Assembly (NCBI GenBank): GCA_013115145.1
Contig: JAAPAO010000046.1
Span: 1-64,000, forward strand
DNA length: 64,000 nt
Direction of reading: 5' to 3'
From: Perkinsus chesapeaki
Taxonomy: Eukaryota > Perkinsozoa > Perkinsida > Perkinsidae
Shown here: one piece after another, positions 52,590 through 63,355 of the stretch
Layout of the letters: every line of letters starts with the position of its first letter
Numbering within the stretch: position 1 is the stretch's first letter
The notes under the pieces: model-generated
What the model was told of the DNA's origin: nothing
What the model saw: the letters and a program-made list of their open reading frames with translations, nothing else
Database searches by the model: none
Translations under genes and position numbers: made by a program

Positions 52590-54321
52590 ATTTGCCGAGT
52601 CCTGGTGGAAGGCTTTCCATAAGCGTAAGCCAGTACCGCCCTCCAAGGTGGTGGTTGCCAGCAGAAGGCTGCCTACACGGGGAGGTGGAGAGGAGGAAGA
52701 AGATGATGAGCCGGAAAGGGCCGACTTGGAGGAGGAAGAGGACGATGCATCAGACGTAACTTTGCTGTGCGTGGTCATTCTGCCAAGTGTCATTTCCCAG
52801 GATATCGATTGGAGCGAGGAGCCCACGCTACCAGCCGTGCCATCTATACACCTGGCGGCCGCCCAGCACATCGGCACTATGATTGCCGCTACGACCAACT
52901 CCACCAAAAGTAATTCCTCGTGGAAGACCAAACCGCCAATGCATCCAGTTTCTCGGGGCACAAGTTCCCGCTTGGAGGAGGTGAGCCGCGGATGGCCTCC
53001 TCTGGGATACGATAGGCATTTCAGGAGCCGCCTATGACCAAGTCGGTATCGAGCCTGGCCGCACAGCAGACTGTGTCCAGAACCGTGAGCCCTGCTACTT
53101 CACTGAGCCGCTCGTACTCGACCTTGCCCGGGACAAAGATAGCATCCGTGGCTGGTAGCACACACTTCTCAAGCACTCAACCTCTCACTGGCCTGCAAGC
53201 CTTTTCAATGGCCTCCACACCGTTGTCTTTAACACCTCAGCAAGAGTATCGTACCCAAGGTACGCGTGGGTATGCTTGCCGATAGAACGCATTCTGCTGT
53301 CAGTTCCTCCTCCGCCGATCATGCCGAGTACCCCGCCAGTAGTGTGGACGAGCCCGCAGATCGGGCCTAGGACGCCGACCATGGCACCAGGGACGCCGCA
53401 GCAGATGCTTCGGACGCCGCTGCAACCAATGAGAGGCACTGTTGGAGCTTCACGCCCGCTGACACCGCAAAGCCAGTTCCGAGAGGAGCTCATGCTCACA
53501 CCACAGTCCCTGACTCGATACCGTCAAATGCTGCCAACACGTACGCTGGACAGCGCTGCGGACAATCGCGGTGTTGCAGCGGTAACGTGTATTAAGAGGT
53601 ATGAGTTTATTATTACTCTCAGGCTGCCTACTACCAGTACCCTACAGTGACATCGCAGAGCCCTTCACGGCAGCCGTCAGCCACCATGCCAAAGAGCAAA
53701 TCGGTTGCAGCTCTCCCTGGCACCACGATCTCGGCAGCGTCCCAGCAGTCGCCCGTATACGTTACCAGAGGGCCCGCTGTACCGTCGCCGCAGGTTTACT
53801 ACGAATATCAACCGGCACCTCGGGTCCAGGTAGGGTTATGAATGCACGCATGCTCAGGTCTGCCGGTGTTGCAGGTATCAAACGCTGCGACCACCTACCC
53901 TTACATTCCCGACATGCATACTGGGCTGACGAACTATACCTATGGGAACCCGCAAACTTACTCTGGTGGACCGTATCCGTACAGTACTGTTCAGAGCCGA
54001 CCCACTGTTCAAACTTATGCAGGATACGCTGCTCCCAGTACCGGTGGGGGATATGTTGGTCCTACTAGCGGTGGCGGGTACAGTGGTCCTACTAGCGGTG
54101 GCGGGTACAGTGGTCCTACTAGCGGTGGCGGATACAGTGGTCCTACTAGCGGTGGCGGATACAGTGGTCCTACTAGCGGTGGCGGGTATGTTGCCGGCAA
54201 ACCAAACTACACAACAGTGTCTAAGCAAGGCCAGCCACTGGGTCAGTTGCCAAGTCGAATGAGCGTGCTGACGAAGCAGCAACCGCCATCTCGACAGTTA
54301 ATGCAGCCTTTGATAATATGA
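52590..54321 (+). CDS. Low-complexity protein or kinesin tail with GGGYSGPTS repeats
   Basis: An acceptor TTTGCTCAG at 52589 precedes FAESWWKAFHKRKPVPPSKV. An acidic stretch (GGGEEEEDDEPERADLEEEE), Ser/Thr/Pro-rich segments (PPPPIMPSTPPVVWTSPQ, PRTPTMAPGTPQQ) and a Tyr-rich end with 9-residue repeats GPTSGGGYS follow, then PSRQLMQPLII at 54319-54321. No start codon of its own is evident, so it is likely the tail of the kinesin-like gene upstream. Disordered and probably phosphorylated (many Ser-Pro and Thr-Pro). No domain is recognised. Confidence 0.5.
54043..54191 (+). repeat. 27-bp tandem repeat encoding GPTSGGGYS
   Basis: About five near-identical 27-bp units of GGTCCTACTAGCGGTGGCGG... 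encode GPTSGGGYS. Units differ only at third positions (GGGTAC/GGATAC), which indicates recent expansion. Confidence 0.9.
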
Positions 54322-54649
54322 TGATGTCAAGTAGAATTAAAGTCTTTTAAAGCAGTTGTTGAGACCCGTCACAGAGGCAGTTGACACTCTGCCAGTAGAC
54401 GGTGAGGATTAACAATGTGAGCACTTGCCATGGACCACAGTCACCTTTCGCAAAGTGTTGCGTTCCAGTGGGCCACCTATCTCAAGGGAGAGCGCGGATC
54501 TTAGCTTCCGCGTTGTGCGCGGCTGTCTCCTCTCGAAAGCACAAAAGCGCGCCGTGGTGTTCCCTTAAGAGTCAAACTACCCCCGGGTCCGGATTCGGAT
54601 TCGGATTCTTCTGTTACTCCTATCACTTGGTAGCTTCTTTCGTTGAATC
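54322..54649. other. 5' flank of secreted-protein gene
   Basis: No gene is recognised. It contains a short repeat GGATTCGGATTCGGATTC near 54591-54608. Confidence 0.4.
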
Positions 54650-55518
54650 ATGCGCGGATACTTCCTGGCCTCGGCTCTTATTGGCGCTGTTGTTGCTCAG
54701 TCTCTCAAGGAAGGAGCAGACGTGACCACTGATTTCGCGCTGGATATGCCAGCGGACCAGAGGACCAAGTTCGATACTGAGACTGTACCGAAAGCTTATG
54801 GCTCTGCAGTGACTTGGCGCATTTGATTCAGGTTGCTAACGTGTCCAAGATCGAGGAAGATATCATGGATGAGGCTGACTGCATCTGGTCTTGGATAAAG
54901 CAGGTTATTGCGTCACCGATGTCACCTGGCGACTATGCTTGTTTGTCGATGAAAGCCAAGGGCGGCAAGAAGCTGTTGAGGCAAACGATTCAAATAGGCT
55001 ATTGTGAGCCGCTTGGAACCAACATGTGAGATAGCAACCGATGGTTTGGAAGTAAATTATTTGCCAATCAGGTCATTCAAGGTGTCCATCGGACAGATTA
55101 CTAAGAAGTTGCATTTGCCTGAGTGGATCGACCCAACTGGAGGCTCGATTACTCTCCCTAAGTTCTACTCGCAAGTGTAAGGCTACTACAGCTCGAGCTT
55201 GGGTGAGATGTCCGACGCAGGTACGACGATACCCAATGCACAGTTAATAGCACGATCGCTGATTCGGGTCTCGCCTCGTTGCCCGACGTTCATAAGATTC
55301 ATATCGAGAACGGCAAATGCGTGATCAAGATCGAAGCGGAGCCTTTACCGACTTTAGCCCCAACAGGACAAGAGACGCAGACCCCCTCAGAGGAACCATC
55401 AACTGCGCCTCCAGAGACCACTACTCCTGCGCCGACAGCTGAAGAGGAAGAGAAGCCAAGTCCTGCGGCGGCAGCAGCCCCTGAGATCGGTGTAAGCGCT
55501 GAAGTCACAGTTGACTGA
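54650..55518 (+). CDS. Secreted protein, paralogue 1 (acidic Pro/Thr/Glu tail)
   Basis: ATG 54650 begins a signal peptide (MRGYFLASALIGAVVAQ) followed by GADVTTDFALDMPADQRTKF. Core blocks: ISPG-like CLSMKAKGGKKLLRQTIQIG, YCEPLGTNM, then after an intron FKVSIGQITKKLHLPEWIDP and TGGSITLPKFYSQV. These match the next gene block by block. The last exon gives LASLPDVHKIHIENGKCVIK and a tail rich in Pro, Thr, Glu and Ala (TPSEEPSTAPPETTTPAPTA), stop 55516-55518. The family is not known to me. Secretion is inferred from the signal peptide. Confidence 0.7.
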
Positions 55519-56199
55519 GCGGATGCTTCATCGAAAGCTCGAGTTTACTCGATCTAAAGACATTCATTTATTGATTGTTATAAGGTGTTCAACTCAGAAC
55601 GGATAGTTCCCATTAGTGAACCAGATGTCTTGTGTTGCATTCAAGTCCCTATTGAACTTGTGCTGCTAATCTGGGCATGCATATCACTACTAGTGCTACA
55701 ATGGAAAAAATACTTTGAAATAATCACGCAATCAATCTTGCTGCTTAAGCGATAGAACTACACTCACAACAGAATTAACCAAAGCCTAGGACCAAACCCG
55801 GGTTCCTCTAGATCGTTCAAAAGTTGTGTCTCAAATTGAGACTCTCAATCGAGAATCTCATGGTTTTGTCGAAGCACTGCGCAAGGTGAGTGCTTCAGTT
55901 CCGCGGACCTCTGTCTTATAGCTTGCGCGAAGCTCATTTCATCCCGTTCGGTGTTAGTACGATACGCTGTAGGCTTGCGCGGGAATAATAGTGCCGTAGT
56001 TAATATGCTTTCTGTCGGGTGCGAAACCAATGGTATCTTTTGCGCACTATGTAGATTCGGAATGCTGGCGCTCGCCATTTGGAAACGGTCATGTTAGATA
56101 TTGTCCTTGCTCTCTCAAATGCACCATTCGCTTTAATACAGTCTTCTTACATAGAGGAAGCGTTCATTTTTTCCAGTGTTTCCCAGCTTGCCGAAAGGA
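55519..56199. other. Spacer between the two secreted-protein paralogues
   Basis: No gene is recognised. It holds hairpins such as GTCTCAAATTGAGAC (55827-55841), followed at once by CTCAATCGAGAATCTC. Confidence 0.45.
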
Positions 56200-57403
56200 A
56201 TGACCGTTTCCCGCGTTCTGGCTTCTCTTGCGGCCATTGGTGCCGTCGGTGCTTACGATATGACAGCTGACTTCGCCTTCGATGTCCATGATGAGATTAA
56301 GGAGAAGTTCACCGATGCCGCTGTAAGTCATGAGACATAACTGTTCCATAGTTGCGCGGACCGTCTTATAGTAACTTGTCGCTTTTTTCAGAAGGAGTCT
56401 ATGTTTGAAATGCAAAAGCATCTCAGAGAGGTTCTCTCTCCCCTCCACCACATGGTTATTCCTGCCCCGGTCGCCACCGGTGATCCCGTCTGTGTTGAGC
56501 TCAAGGACGGCGAAGGCGCCACTATCCTAGTTCAATCTGCCCAGATCGACTATTGCGAGCCTTATGGCACTAATATGTAAGCGCTTTTCAACTATGTTGT
56601 GGAGGTTGCTCACTCAGGTCCTTCGTCGTTAAGATAGGATCCGTCACAAAGACTCTTAATCTTCCCCCCTTCATCGACCCCACTGGAGGCTCTATCACAG
56701 TCCCTCGTTTCTTCTCTCACTTGTGAGTGCCGAAGTCTGATTCATTCCTGATTATTGTTGTCATATTAGGTACAACGGGACCGCCTGTAATGTGAGTGAG
56801 AAGGTGGAAGGTGGCCTTGCTGGAATTCCGGAGGTTATCTCTGTGCACGTTGAGAAGGATGTGTGCCCTGGTGACGATCCAGCTGAGCTCTGGCCTACTG
56901 TCGAGCCTAAGGCTAAGAAGGAAGAGAAGAAGGAATATAAGGAAGAAAAGAAAGAGCACAAGAAGGCTAAGCGGGCCGAGGAAGAAGAGGAGCCTAAGGA
57001 GGAAGAGCATAAGAAGTCTAAGGAGCCCAAGGAGGAAGAGCATAAGAAGTCTAAGGAGCTCAAGGAGGGAGAGCGTAAGAAGTCTGATGAGCCTAAGGAA
57101 GAGCGTAAGAAGTCTGAGCCCAAGGAGGAAGAGCCTAAGAAGGCCGACGAGCCCAAGGAGGAAGAGCCTAAGAAGGCCGACGAGCCCAAGGAGGAGCCTA
57201 AGAAGGCCGACGAGCCCAAGGAGGAAGAGCCTAAGAAGGCCGACGAGCCCACGGAGGAAGAGCCTAAGAAGGCCGACGAGCCCAAGAAGGAAGAGCCTAA
57301 GAAGGCCGACGAGCTCACGGAGGGTGAGGAGCAACCCACTCCCGTAGAAGCCACTGTTGCACCAACTGCAGAGCCGGCTGTAGTTCCTATCATGATGGCG
57401 TAG
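56200..57403 (+). CDS. Secreted protein, paralogue 2 (Lys/Glu repeat tail)
   Basis: ATG 56200 begins a signal peptide MTVSRVLASLAAIGAVGA followed by YDMTADFAFDVHDEIKEKF. Core blocks: DPVCVELKDGEGATILVQSA, QIDYCEPYGTNM, FVVKIGSVTKTLNLPPFIDP, TGGSITVPRFFSHLYNGTAC, all parallel to paralogue 1 and split by introns at the same places. After GIPEVISVHVEKDVCPGDD the tail switches to 11-residue repeats EEPKKADEPKE (about 160 residues) and ends with AVVPIMMA, stop 57401-57403. The two paralogues keep the folded core and differ completely in the tail. Confidence 0.75.
56900..57330 (+). repeat. Lys/Glu-coding imperfect repeats
   Basis: Units of about 33 bp around GAGCCTAAGAAGGCCGACGA encode EEPKKADEPKE-type repeats. 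The repeat leaves all other frames open too, which produces long but meaningless antisense frames. Confidence 0.9.
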
Positions 57404-58390
57404 AAGTCGTTTTAAACCTTTTTTGTCACTGTTCTTAACTAGTATAAGTAAGAATCGTGGAAACATGTCATTCTTCATCTAGGGCTGAATGAATATTAGT
57501 TTTAAAAGTAAGTGTTGTGTTCGCCCAGTGGCATTGTAGCGTCCCCTCTGTAATGGCGTTGGTTTGTTCCTTATTACGCAAAGTAATCGAAGAGTGTATA
57601 AAGGTGGACGCCTGAATTCTGCATTGGCGTCTGTTGTCTGCAGGCTGGTCATTTCAAGAGAATAGTTTTTAATGATACCCTCACGGGAACGTGTAAAACG
57701 TTACGTGTTTATGAGCTCGGACCGAGCTGCTCGATGTTGTCAGGGTCTCCGCTTGAAGTGCTCTCTCAGAAGTTGAAAGCAGAGTTTTATAAGTTGGCGC
57801 ACCTTGCTAGATTTGAAGAGGATGATTTCCAATTGCTTATCGATCTCACGAATACGCAGTTTCCAACTACGCTAACTAACGTTCGGAGCCCTACGGTACA
57901 CGTGACGCGCCGAACGAAAAAAGCTTCCTGAGGATGCTTTCGGAGAGCGAAAACTTCACAGGAACTCGTTTAGATGTTGCGTAATTTTAGCACCGCGAAA
58001 TGTCATTATGTCCTCGATGTAGTTGAAACTGCAAGCCTAAATGGAGATTGTCAAATTGACGTCCCTATCAGTGAAGCTGATGTCGTGGTCAGCGCAATAG
58101 ATTCATGAAGGTTATAGACGTCAGTTCCTGGAACAATACATTACTTGGCGCGGTGTTCTATTTTGTAAGTTCGCGGATACGCTCTTTACTCGAGGATATC
58201 AATCTGATATCAGTACATGTCGCTGTCTTTCGATACATGATAAGACTGACCTCTTAAACAAGTATTAACAAGTCTTAAACGTGAACACGTATTTACTCAT
58301 CTGAAATCCTAACGCAACAGGGGACCTTGCTCGAAGTTGTGTTGAATATTACGTAAAATGTTACTAAGGTTAAATGCGGCTGCTCAGGTA
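57404..58390. other. Convergent intergenic region
   Basis: About 1 kb between convergent genes. A 65-residue plus-strand frame at 57734-57931 (MLSGSPLEVLSQKLKAEFYK) has no recognised relatives. Inverted repeats include GAGCTCGgacCGAGCTgCTC near 57713 and GATATCaatctGATATC near 58195. The 16-base motif shared with the other convergent junction is at 58311-58326. Confidence 0.45.
58311..58326. promoter_or_regulatory. 16-base motif at convergent junction (also at 30591-30606)
   Basis: AACGCAACAGGGGACC, identical to the copy at 30591. It lies 65 bp beyond the stop of the minus-strand RING gene and in the same orientation relative to it. Function unknown. Confidence 0.3.
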
Positions 58391-58989
58391 TCAACTGATA
58401 GAAAGCCGATAATCGGCTAACCGAGTAATCACTTTACCGACGCTCGACAAGTCAGCCATATCCTCGACATGCCAGGCTGCGCAGCCAAGTAGAACGGCAA
58501 TCATAGCTGCCGTTTTCTCACCGAAGATCAGGGTGAGGACGACCCCGCCAGTGACACCCATCGTGAGGATTGCCAGGTCTCTGACATGGTCCGTTGGTGG
58601 ATGGTCAGGAATCGATACTATCGTTTCCAGCACCGCATAGTTGGTGACAGCCTTAGCTACGTGTGTGGCGTGCCGGCAGTAGGGACATGTAACATACTTC
58701 CCGAAGAGCCAAGAGTTGGAGGTTACAGACTCCATGCATTTAGCGCATACACTGTGGCCACATCGGGTTAGCACCTGAGCACGTCCTTCCACTAGAGAGA
58801 CCAGACAGTAGAGCTTACCATGGGACGGTGATGTGAGTCATCGTAATCATTGCAGCAAATGCCGCATTCGAGCGGAGCCAGGACTCCATTGCCGCCCTCC
58901 CACGCTTTGACTCGCAGTGCAACTTGGGGTAGTACTTGGGCGAACCGAACAGATGCCCAGTCCCAACAGTCTAACATGTACTGAGTCAT
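58391..58989 (-). CDS. Membrane RING-finger protein
   Basis: RING proteins act as ubiquitin E3 ligases. Exon 1 (to 58989, MTQYMLDCWDWASVRFAQVL) contains ECGICCNDYDDSHHRPM. A 44-nt intron (GTAAGC...CTCAG) joins in frame to VLTRCGHSVCAKCMESV and YVTCPYCRHATHVAKAVTNY, completing a C3HC4-type RING (C-x2-C, C-x-H, C-x2-C, C-x2-C). The C-terminus has two hydrophobic segments (LAILTMGVTGGVVLTLIF and MIAVLLGCAAWHV), so the protein is probably anchored in a membrane. Stop at 58391-58393. Substrates unknown. Confidence 0.8.
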
Positions 58990-59063
58990 CGACTACGGTT
59001 CATTAAACTGAAGCGGTGGAGATAATCACCTTTGCTGAACGCAACAGAAACTGTGGCACCAAA

Positions 59064-60719
59064 TCATGCATTAGAGTCCAGAGGTCTCAAGAGACCCGCA
59101 TAAGGGCTGCACCCAAACCAGTCTACACTGTGAAAATCGAACCAACATGCAAGAGTGTCAATATGGTCATGCATCCTTCTAATAGACATCTCATCCAGTT
59201 CCCTCAAATGCTGATACAGTCTTTCATCAGCCTGGGCCATGGGCCATCTGATGGCGATGGTGCTCCAGGGAAGCCAGTGGGAGAAGGGTAGCTCAATCTC
59301 GTCTGATAGCAGCACCGGTATGCAGCGGGAATACGCAAGCGCCTCAAAAAGCCTCATTGTCCACCAGCCTCGCCCTCGGGGCACAAGACAGAAGTCTGAA
59401 TTGCCGTAGAGGTACCCATATCGCAGGTTAGGGCCACCAACACTCACTCTGGGGTCGACACCCTGAAGGTTTCTGATCAAGTCCAGCCGAGTGGTCTCGT
59501 TGACGGAGCGGTATGACTGAGCCAGGGCCTCGCCGTTCGTGGTATTAGCATGTTCGAAGTGCCCTACGACAAGGTACTCTCGCTCGCTGGAGATCCTCGC
59601 AAAGACGCCGAGCCGTTCGGCCTGAACACGGGTGGTGGCCGATGGCAGGACCAGGTCCCTTTCCGGGAGGAAACACTTGCCGACAGGGCAGTGATGACAC
59701 GCTCCATCACACAGGACCGGGCGGGCCTCAACCACTACGAACCGTGCACTGCGGTACTGTTGCCAGCCAGCGAGCTTCCATATCTCCGTGAGGAAGGGGA
59801 ACAGGTGTCTTTGTGGCGCCTCATCCCAGTACGTCATCAATTTTGTCAACTCATTATAGACCTCATCGGCATCAGCCAAATGGAGGTCCAAGCAGGAGAA
59901 GTAGACCGGCACATAGAACCACTTGGCCTTTTTCGGGTCCAACGTGCGACAGGGGCTCCGAAGAAGATTCCTATGTAGGTAGACCTCAGTGAAGCCGGTC
60001 CCTACAGATGCGCACCGGACAGGATTGCCGTAAAGCATAGATGACGGATAAGGGTCGCTGTAAACGTAGATGAGATTGTCACCGCACCGGGGATCTGGCT
60101 CATTTGCTGGCGCGTCGAACAGGAACAGGTGGTAGTCCCGAAAATAGGCGTGGTTGACCCTCCGCATCCAGAAGCAGTCTCGAGCCTCCTCCAGAGCACT
60201 CCCGAGTGCCGTAGCCCGGTGATAGACAGCACGAGCCTCCGACCCGTCAGTTATGTTACTGATAGCTAGGAGCTCGACGACGGCAACACCAGCAGCGCAC
60301 TCGGTTATCGCTGCCGCTCGGTCAGCTTGGATTTGCAGGTACTTTGTCCAGATGTCCAGCGGCATCCTCTTCACGTTCATCGTCATTGATAACGTCTGTG
60401 TCCGCATTAAGGCCTCCCAATCGCTCCCTCTGCATTGCTCTTCGTCGAGGCAAGCCCCGTCCATGGTGGAGAGGTACGTCATAATGTTCGGCATGTTCTC
60501 ATCCACATCTGTCATCAGCTCGAGATCCGCATAAACGTCTTCTTCCCCGCAACACCTGTTGTAGTTGAACGCACCGTCCCAACAAATTGGATTGCCGGCA
60601 CCCCTCGGATGGCAGCACAGCGCCTCTGTGAAGCCCCCGGCCCAGCAAAGGGCGTTGCCTCCATCACCAACGCGTCCACAAAGGAACAGCACCGTCAGGT
60701 AAAGGAACGAGGCCATCAT
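59064..60719 (-). CDS. Exostosin-family (GT47) glycosyltransferase, secretory pathway
   Basis: A single-exon frame of 551 residues. A signal peptide (MMASFLYLTVLFLCGRV) is followed by two Cys-rich repeats, LCWAGGFTEALCCHPRG and ICWDGAFNYNRCCGEE, a small module often placed before glycosyltransferase domains in alveolates. The exostosin part includes NLIYVYSDPYPSSMLYG, AKWFYVPVYFSCLDLHLAD, YLVVGHFEHANTTNGEA, the conserved SDFCLVPRGRGWWTMRLFEA and LAYSRCIPVLLSDEIELPF. SRGDG-like R-G-R-G is seen in place of the animal motif. Located in ER or Golgi by inference. The acceptor sugar is unknown. Confidence 0.85.
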   Translation of the reverse strand: MMASFLYLTVLFLCGRVGDGGNALCWAGGFTEALCCHPRGAGNPICWDGAFNYNRCCGEEDVYADLELMTDVDENMPNIMTYLSTMDGACLDEEQCRGSDWEALMRTQTLSMTMNVKRMPLDIWTKYLQIQADRAAAITECAAGVAVVELLAISNITDGSEARAVYHRATALGSALEEARDCFWMRRVNHAYFRDYHLFLFDAPANEPDPRCGDNLIYVYSDPYPSSMLYGNPVRCASVGTGFTEVYLHRNLLRSPCRTLDPKKAKWFYVPVYFSCLDLHLADADEVYNELTKLMTYWDEAPQRHLFPFLTEIWKLAGWQQYRSARFVVVEARPVLCDGACHHCPVGKCFLPERDLVLPSATTRVQAERLGVFARISSEREYLVVGHFEHANTTNGEALAQSYRSVNETTRLDLIRNLQGVDPRVSVGGPNLRYGYLYGNSDFCLVPRGRGWWTMRLFEALAYSRCIPVLLSDEIELPFSHWLPWSTIAIRWPMAQADERLYQHLRELDEMSIRRMHDHIDTLACWFDFHSVDWFGCSPYAGLLRPLDSNA

Positions 60720-60889
60720 CAGTCAGCCGATCCCCATCGCCAAGGCAGCCTGCTATCCACTAGCAGACGTATCATAACTCAACGCGAGAAGATACCAGTG
60801 AGGTGACACTTATACTAGCACTGCTGCGGGGGGTGTGTGGTCTACTAAACGGATGTGGTACATAGCGGGGGTGTTTTAACAATAGTAAT

Positions 60890-63113
60890 TTATAGGAAAC
60901 GAGGATTCTTCGAGTTAAGCTCCTCTTCGTCGCCTTCAGCGTCTTCGACAGGCTTCAAATTGTCCTGCTTCAATGACAGCATTTTGAACTTGTTAGGCTC
61001 AACCTCGACACGCACGGCGACTCGACCGTCATCGGTGACCTGCCACGAAGATTAGCGTCACGCCAGGGATTTCCCGAGACTACCTTCACGACCTCAGCGG
61101 GCTTCCCGTTGTAGTGCTGCGCCTTGGTGAGACCAGTAACAATCACTCTATCACCATCCATAAAGGAATGAGAGTCGCCGTAGAGATCTTGGCGCACGGA
61201 GACCCTGGACACAAAAAATCAGCACGCATGCACAGCCGGTTGTCCCTCACCTATTGACAAGTGGCGTAATGGTGCGGCCTTTACGGTAGTCCTTAGGCAA
61301 CAGCATCTGACTGAAGTTGAGCAGGTTGGATATGCCAGTAACCTGCAAGCAGTTCAAGCATGTTCAGACATGACTAGTGGCCGCACCTCATAGGGCAGCA
61401 AAGGCAACTGGACAACCGAAAGGTTCGCATCGGCGACCTCTGGGAATGCCCGCAACTCATTCAGGTACTTCTGCTGTATAGCATTCCTGAAAATGTTATA
61501 TCGAGCCAGCGGAGCGATGCTGTCCATGATTAGCCCACCTTGCCCTGCAGAACTGAACAGCCTGCTGGACGGTGCCCCACTGAGCCTGACCGAGCACCTA
61601 AATTAACGAGGTTTGCATCAGCGGTATCTTTGCAACCCTGATAGCGCACCTGTTCTCCCTTCTCATTAGTTGCGGCATCCTCGATCGAGAGGGACGTAAA
61701 GTCGCCCATCACAAGCTGGTTCACCACGACATGTGACACTGCGACTTGGTCCTTATGTAGCTCCTACAGACACTGGTAACACCAAAACCGCGCGCCACGA
61801 AAATGGCCTACCCTGAGCAGGCGCTGACTCTCCTTAATGCTGAGGTACTCGGCAATGCAGACCACCACGAAGGTAGTTCTCATGCGGTCCTTCAGCATCC
61901 TACCCACCTTCTCGATACCCTTCTTGTAGTCTCTGATGCGAGCGGTGACCTATGCTCAATAAAGCTGGTGCGATGTCGTCAAGTAGAGCAGAGTACCTTT
62001 TTGCGGAGTGCCTCGGTCTGCGTGTAGTTGCCACCTTTAACCATCTGCCAGTATTGCCACAAAGATGTCTGCCAGGACTCCAGCTTAGTCAGACCGACCT
62101 GAAGTTGCAAATGAAATCATATTTTGGTGTGAAGCCTAAATACCCTGCCGACATGCACAATAGAAACTCTCTGCTCCAAGAGAGTCTGTACTTGCCCGGA
62201 CAAATTATAGGATAATTTTTTTACACATCGCTCCGGCGGCTCCCGAATAGGGAAGCACCTTTGTCTACCATTCCTTTGCCCAGCCGTAACTCGGAGTCAA
62301 ATTCGAATACCACCTTGATTTATACAACGATAGATAGAACGTTCCTCTACATTGCAAACAGCACCACCCTTGCTTGATAATTTTCATTAACACAAAATCT
62401 CAGGGGTGAGCTCTTTTCCGCAGCACCCTGTACTTCATTACTACCTGTAGGATATCGGGTAGCTGCAAGAGCTTCAAAGTGTGTCCTGTTGGGGCTGTAT
62501 CGAACACTATTATATCGTAATGTCCACCCTCCAATAGGTCCACAACTGACGATAGTGCCGTGGCCTCATCAATGCCAGGGATGCCCGAAATCCAGTCCTA
62601 ATGGAACCACCTCCATCACAGCCAGCATCACCAATTCTACCTGCAGTTTTTCGACATTGTCGATAAGGTCATTATACCCAGCCTGGTGAGCTAGTTCTCC
62701 CCACTGCTGAAGCTCGTGAGCTAGATACGTGTGAGGGTTGATCTCGAGCACATCCAGATTGGGAATGCCAGGTACGGGTGTTGGCTAAACAACATCAATA
62801 ACCCTTCTAACACATCACCACCCAATACCCACCTCTCCACCGAATCTTGTCCGGAAGGCATCACCGAGGCTGTGGGCCGGATCTGTCGACAGGAGCAGGA
62901 CTTTGCGGTCATACGCTAACTGGATGGCGATGGCCGAGGAGGTTGTGGTCTTGCCTGGGGGACCATTGTGCCGAGAATATAGGGCGCCCCGAATAGGATA
63001 TTACCGACACCGCCTTTGCCACCTACAAATATAAACTTGAGGTTCGGATCCTCGACTATCTTGTCGATATAGGCCTGTCGATCGTGGGCTGAATTAACTG
63101 TAGAAACACTCAT
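60890..63113 (-). CDS. GET3: GET3 (Arr4/ASNA1) ATPase with C-terminal SH3/KOW-like extension
   Basis: GET3 carries tail-anchored proteins to the ER. ATG 63113 ([15 protein letters not shown]), then [21 protein letters not shown] with a short intron inside the P-loop, [16 protein letters not shown] (switch I), [35 protein letters not shown] (switch II), [50 protein letters not shown] and [31 protein letters not shown]. Family members end about here. This gene splices on in frame into [28 protein letters not shown] and [28 protein letters not shown], an SH3/KOW-like barrel, then an acidic end (stop 60890-60892). By my splicing the zinc motif C-x-x-C reads V-x-x-C. Confidence 0.85.
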
Positions 63114-63355
63114 TAGGAACAAAGGCCAGAAGAACTTACAGGACGCTTAACTCAGCAGCGAACTCAACTACACAAAGAGGATGAGAAAAATATTACTTAA
63201 CTGGAGATTATTGCCGATATAAGCCACAACGGAATCGGACGTCTTATCGGTCAGCATATCATCGCAAAGGACAGCTCTACAGAGCTTTTGGTCCCGAGGA
63301 GTCATTCGCTGCCCTCAAAGATATCCTCCATCCACTGCAGCCGCTCACTTTCCAC
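63114..63355. other. Spacer between GET3 and selenide water dikinase
   Basis: About 240 bp; nothing recognised. Confidence 0.5.

Noticed and set aside
56717-57478. 253- and 210-residue antisense frames with Leu- or Ser-rich repeats
   Set aside because: They are mirror frames of the Lys/Glu repeat of the secreted protein; no start context or family.
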